Below are positions 15,585 through 16,846 of a stretch of DNA of 16,846 bases, in pieces. Both the position numbers and the translations under genes were made by a program. Each line of letters opens with the position of its first letter. The first letter of the stretch is position 1. Below the pieces are notes generated by a model, which saw only the letters and a program-made list of their open reading frames with translations, ran no database searches and had not been told where the DNA came from. Source of the DNA: Spirogloea muscicola (Eukaryota > Streptophyta > Zygnematophyceae > Spirogloeales > Spirogloeaceae); assembly GCA_009602725.1 (NCBI GenBank), contig WELB01000007.1, forward strand, positions 1,052,479 through 1,069,324, read 5' to 3'.

Positions 15585-16846
15585 TCACCAGCCGTATTTA
15601 GCATGCGTTTGGGCCTTGGTCATGTGGCCTCTGGCCCTTTGCTCAGCGACCTCCATTTCCTTCTGACGCATGTCAAAATACAGTGAAGTAATCTGGTGTT
15701 TTCTGCGGTGCAATTTGCTGGGCTTGTCCTTTGCAGAAGTGGCAATTGACTGCACCAGGAGATAAAGTGGGAGGTCGTAAGGCATCGGCAGAGGACTAAG
15801 CTGCAGGCATTCACTCAACACTGCAGTACAAAGGACTGCAAGCATGCAGGCCTTGCAAAGATGATAAGCCTTCACTTGCACATCAACTTCGCAAAATTCA
15901 CAGTCCAACTTCATGTCGTCAAGTATCCATCGGTCCATTGTTCACCTGATATGTTGGGCCATAAGCAGGAGCTTGGAGCTCCTGCCGGGGAGTGACCTTG
16001 GTCAACTCCGCCTGCTTGACCTCCACTATGTGGGCAGGCCCATCCTTGCCTTTCCTCTTCTCCTGCGCCATCGCCTGCTGGAGAGGATCCAATGGTGAAG
16101 GCCCCAGATCAAAGGCCTGCGCTTGACCCACGGCTCCACCATGATATTGCATGTACATCTCTGGCGGGTAGTGAGCTTGAGGTTCATCCCGTGCTGGGCC
16201 GGAAGGTTGTTCTCCAGCTTTGGCATGCTGGCCTTTTCGAGGCGGCTGCACAGTCTCGCGAGGTGCGCCAGCCTGGTAGCTCACAGACCCATCACCATGT
16301 TGCGCAGGTGATGTGTGACCTGGCAGCACCCCAATATGTGCAAATTCTGCCGGGCCTTGGGCCGTGGCGAGCACGGCAGCCTGGCCTGGCGGCAGCGGCC
16401 TTCTCTCCAGCAACTCTTCCGGGTGGGCAGCCGAGCTGCTCTCCATCACTGTGCGCCGGCTGCCGGGCACCGCCCCGCCGCCGAGAGCACTGCCGACGCC
16501 CAGGCTGTGCTTCGGTGCCGGGAGGAGCGCGGCGAGGCCCGCCTTCGCCGGGCTTCTCTCAACAGCAGGCGTTTCCACCGTCGGTGCTGGAGGCTGCTCT
16601 CGAGGGCGCTTCCCGGGCCGCCAGCCATCGTCCTCGTCGCCACCAACCAGAGGCTCAGCCGCGCTGCCAGGCGGCCGGAAGGAAACCACCTTGCGCTTCT
16701 CCGCGAGCTGCGGCGCAGCCTGCCGTGGCGGCGGCAGGACGCCGAAGAGGGAGGGCCTGGCGGGGCCCGAGGCGGCCGTTCGGGCCTGAGGCTGCTCCAG
16801 CGCCTCGGCGCCGTGCCGCCCGGCCAGCGCCGCGGGCGGCCTCGCC
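15585..16846 (-). CDS. PRCC-family nuclear protein, 5' end outside window
   Basis: PRCC proteins are nuclear and Pro-rich; human PRCC is known from spliceosome preparations and binds MAD2B. The visible part has two exons, 16846-15946 and 15749-15585, joined in phase 0 across a 196-base intron (CAG|GTGAAC ... GTGCAG), giving about 354 residues. The frame is open to the window edge, so the start codon lies outside. Motifs in order: SLFGVLPPPR then KRKVVSFRPP near the visible N-terminus, KAGLAALLPAPKHS, a long Pro/Gln/Ala-rich low-complexity middle, AHIVEVKQAELT, APAYGPTYQ, and the conserved C-terminus with KLHRRKHQITSLYFDMRQKE and KAQTHAKYGW before TGA. The last two blocks are the hallmark PRCC C-terminal region and are split by the intron at TYQ|SIA. 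No upstream GTG needs to be invoked as a start. Confidence 0.9.

Noticed and set aside
16687-16689. GTG as start of the PRCC reading frame
   Set aside because: The frame stays open to the window edge and continues into conserved PRCC sequence (LPPPR, KRKVVSF), so this is an internal Val codon.
1-16846. tRNA, rRNA, CRISPR arrays and bacterial operon signals
   Set aside because: None seen on either strand when reading through; the genes are spliced eukaryotic genes.

Overview
This is nuclear DNA from a eukaryote, most likely a green alga. The class was not resolved; a trebouxiophyte-like alga is a guess. The evidence is spliced genes with GT-AG introns, a plant-type PDI-L2 protein, a plant-like PRCC protein ending in KYGW, a class I aldolase, GCC/CCG-rich 5' regions, and a Ty3/gypsy element of a type with a PHD finger after the integrase. 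There are no operons, ribosome binding sites or CRISPR arrays.

Layout. Positions 1-2160 are unresolved: they contain a (GCC)14 run and several coding-like stretches on both strands, but nothing I recognise. Positions 2375-2904 hold short tandem repeats, a TATA-like box and a 314-base foldback with arms of about 145 bases. Positions 3415-6460 hold a decayed Ty3/gypsy pol (reverse transcriptase, RNase H, integrase, PHD finger, G-tract) with at least seven frame changes. Positions 6461-7550 are non-coding, including the GC-rich 5' region of the next gene.

Four spliced genes follow, and I rebuilt their exons by hand. (1) A PDIA6/PDI-L2-like protein disulfide isomerase, + strand, 9 exons, 438 aa (7551-10378). 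(2) A class I fructose-bisphosphate aldolase, - strand, 10 exons, 372 aa (10770-13388). It includes an apparent 6-base microexon that encodes the catalytic Glu equivalent to rabbit Glu187. (3) A protein made of the C-terminal domain of LarC, the nickel-pincer cofactor nickel-insertion enzyme, + strand, 7 exons, 258 aa (13735-15471). It has a 91-residue leader that looks like an organelle presequence. (4) A PRCC-family nuclear protein, - strand, cut by the right edge of the window (15585-16846).

PDI and aldolase converge, aldolase and the LarC-like gene diverge from a 346-base shared upstream region, and the LarC-like gene and PRCC converge with only 113 bases between stop codons. The four genes are not obviously one pathway. 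The most notable item is the intron-bearing LarC C-terminal domain gene with no N-terminal LarC half nearby. 21 of the 24 introns I placed are phase 0.
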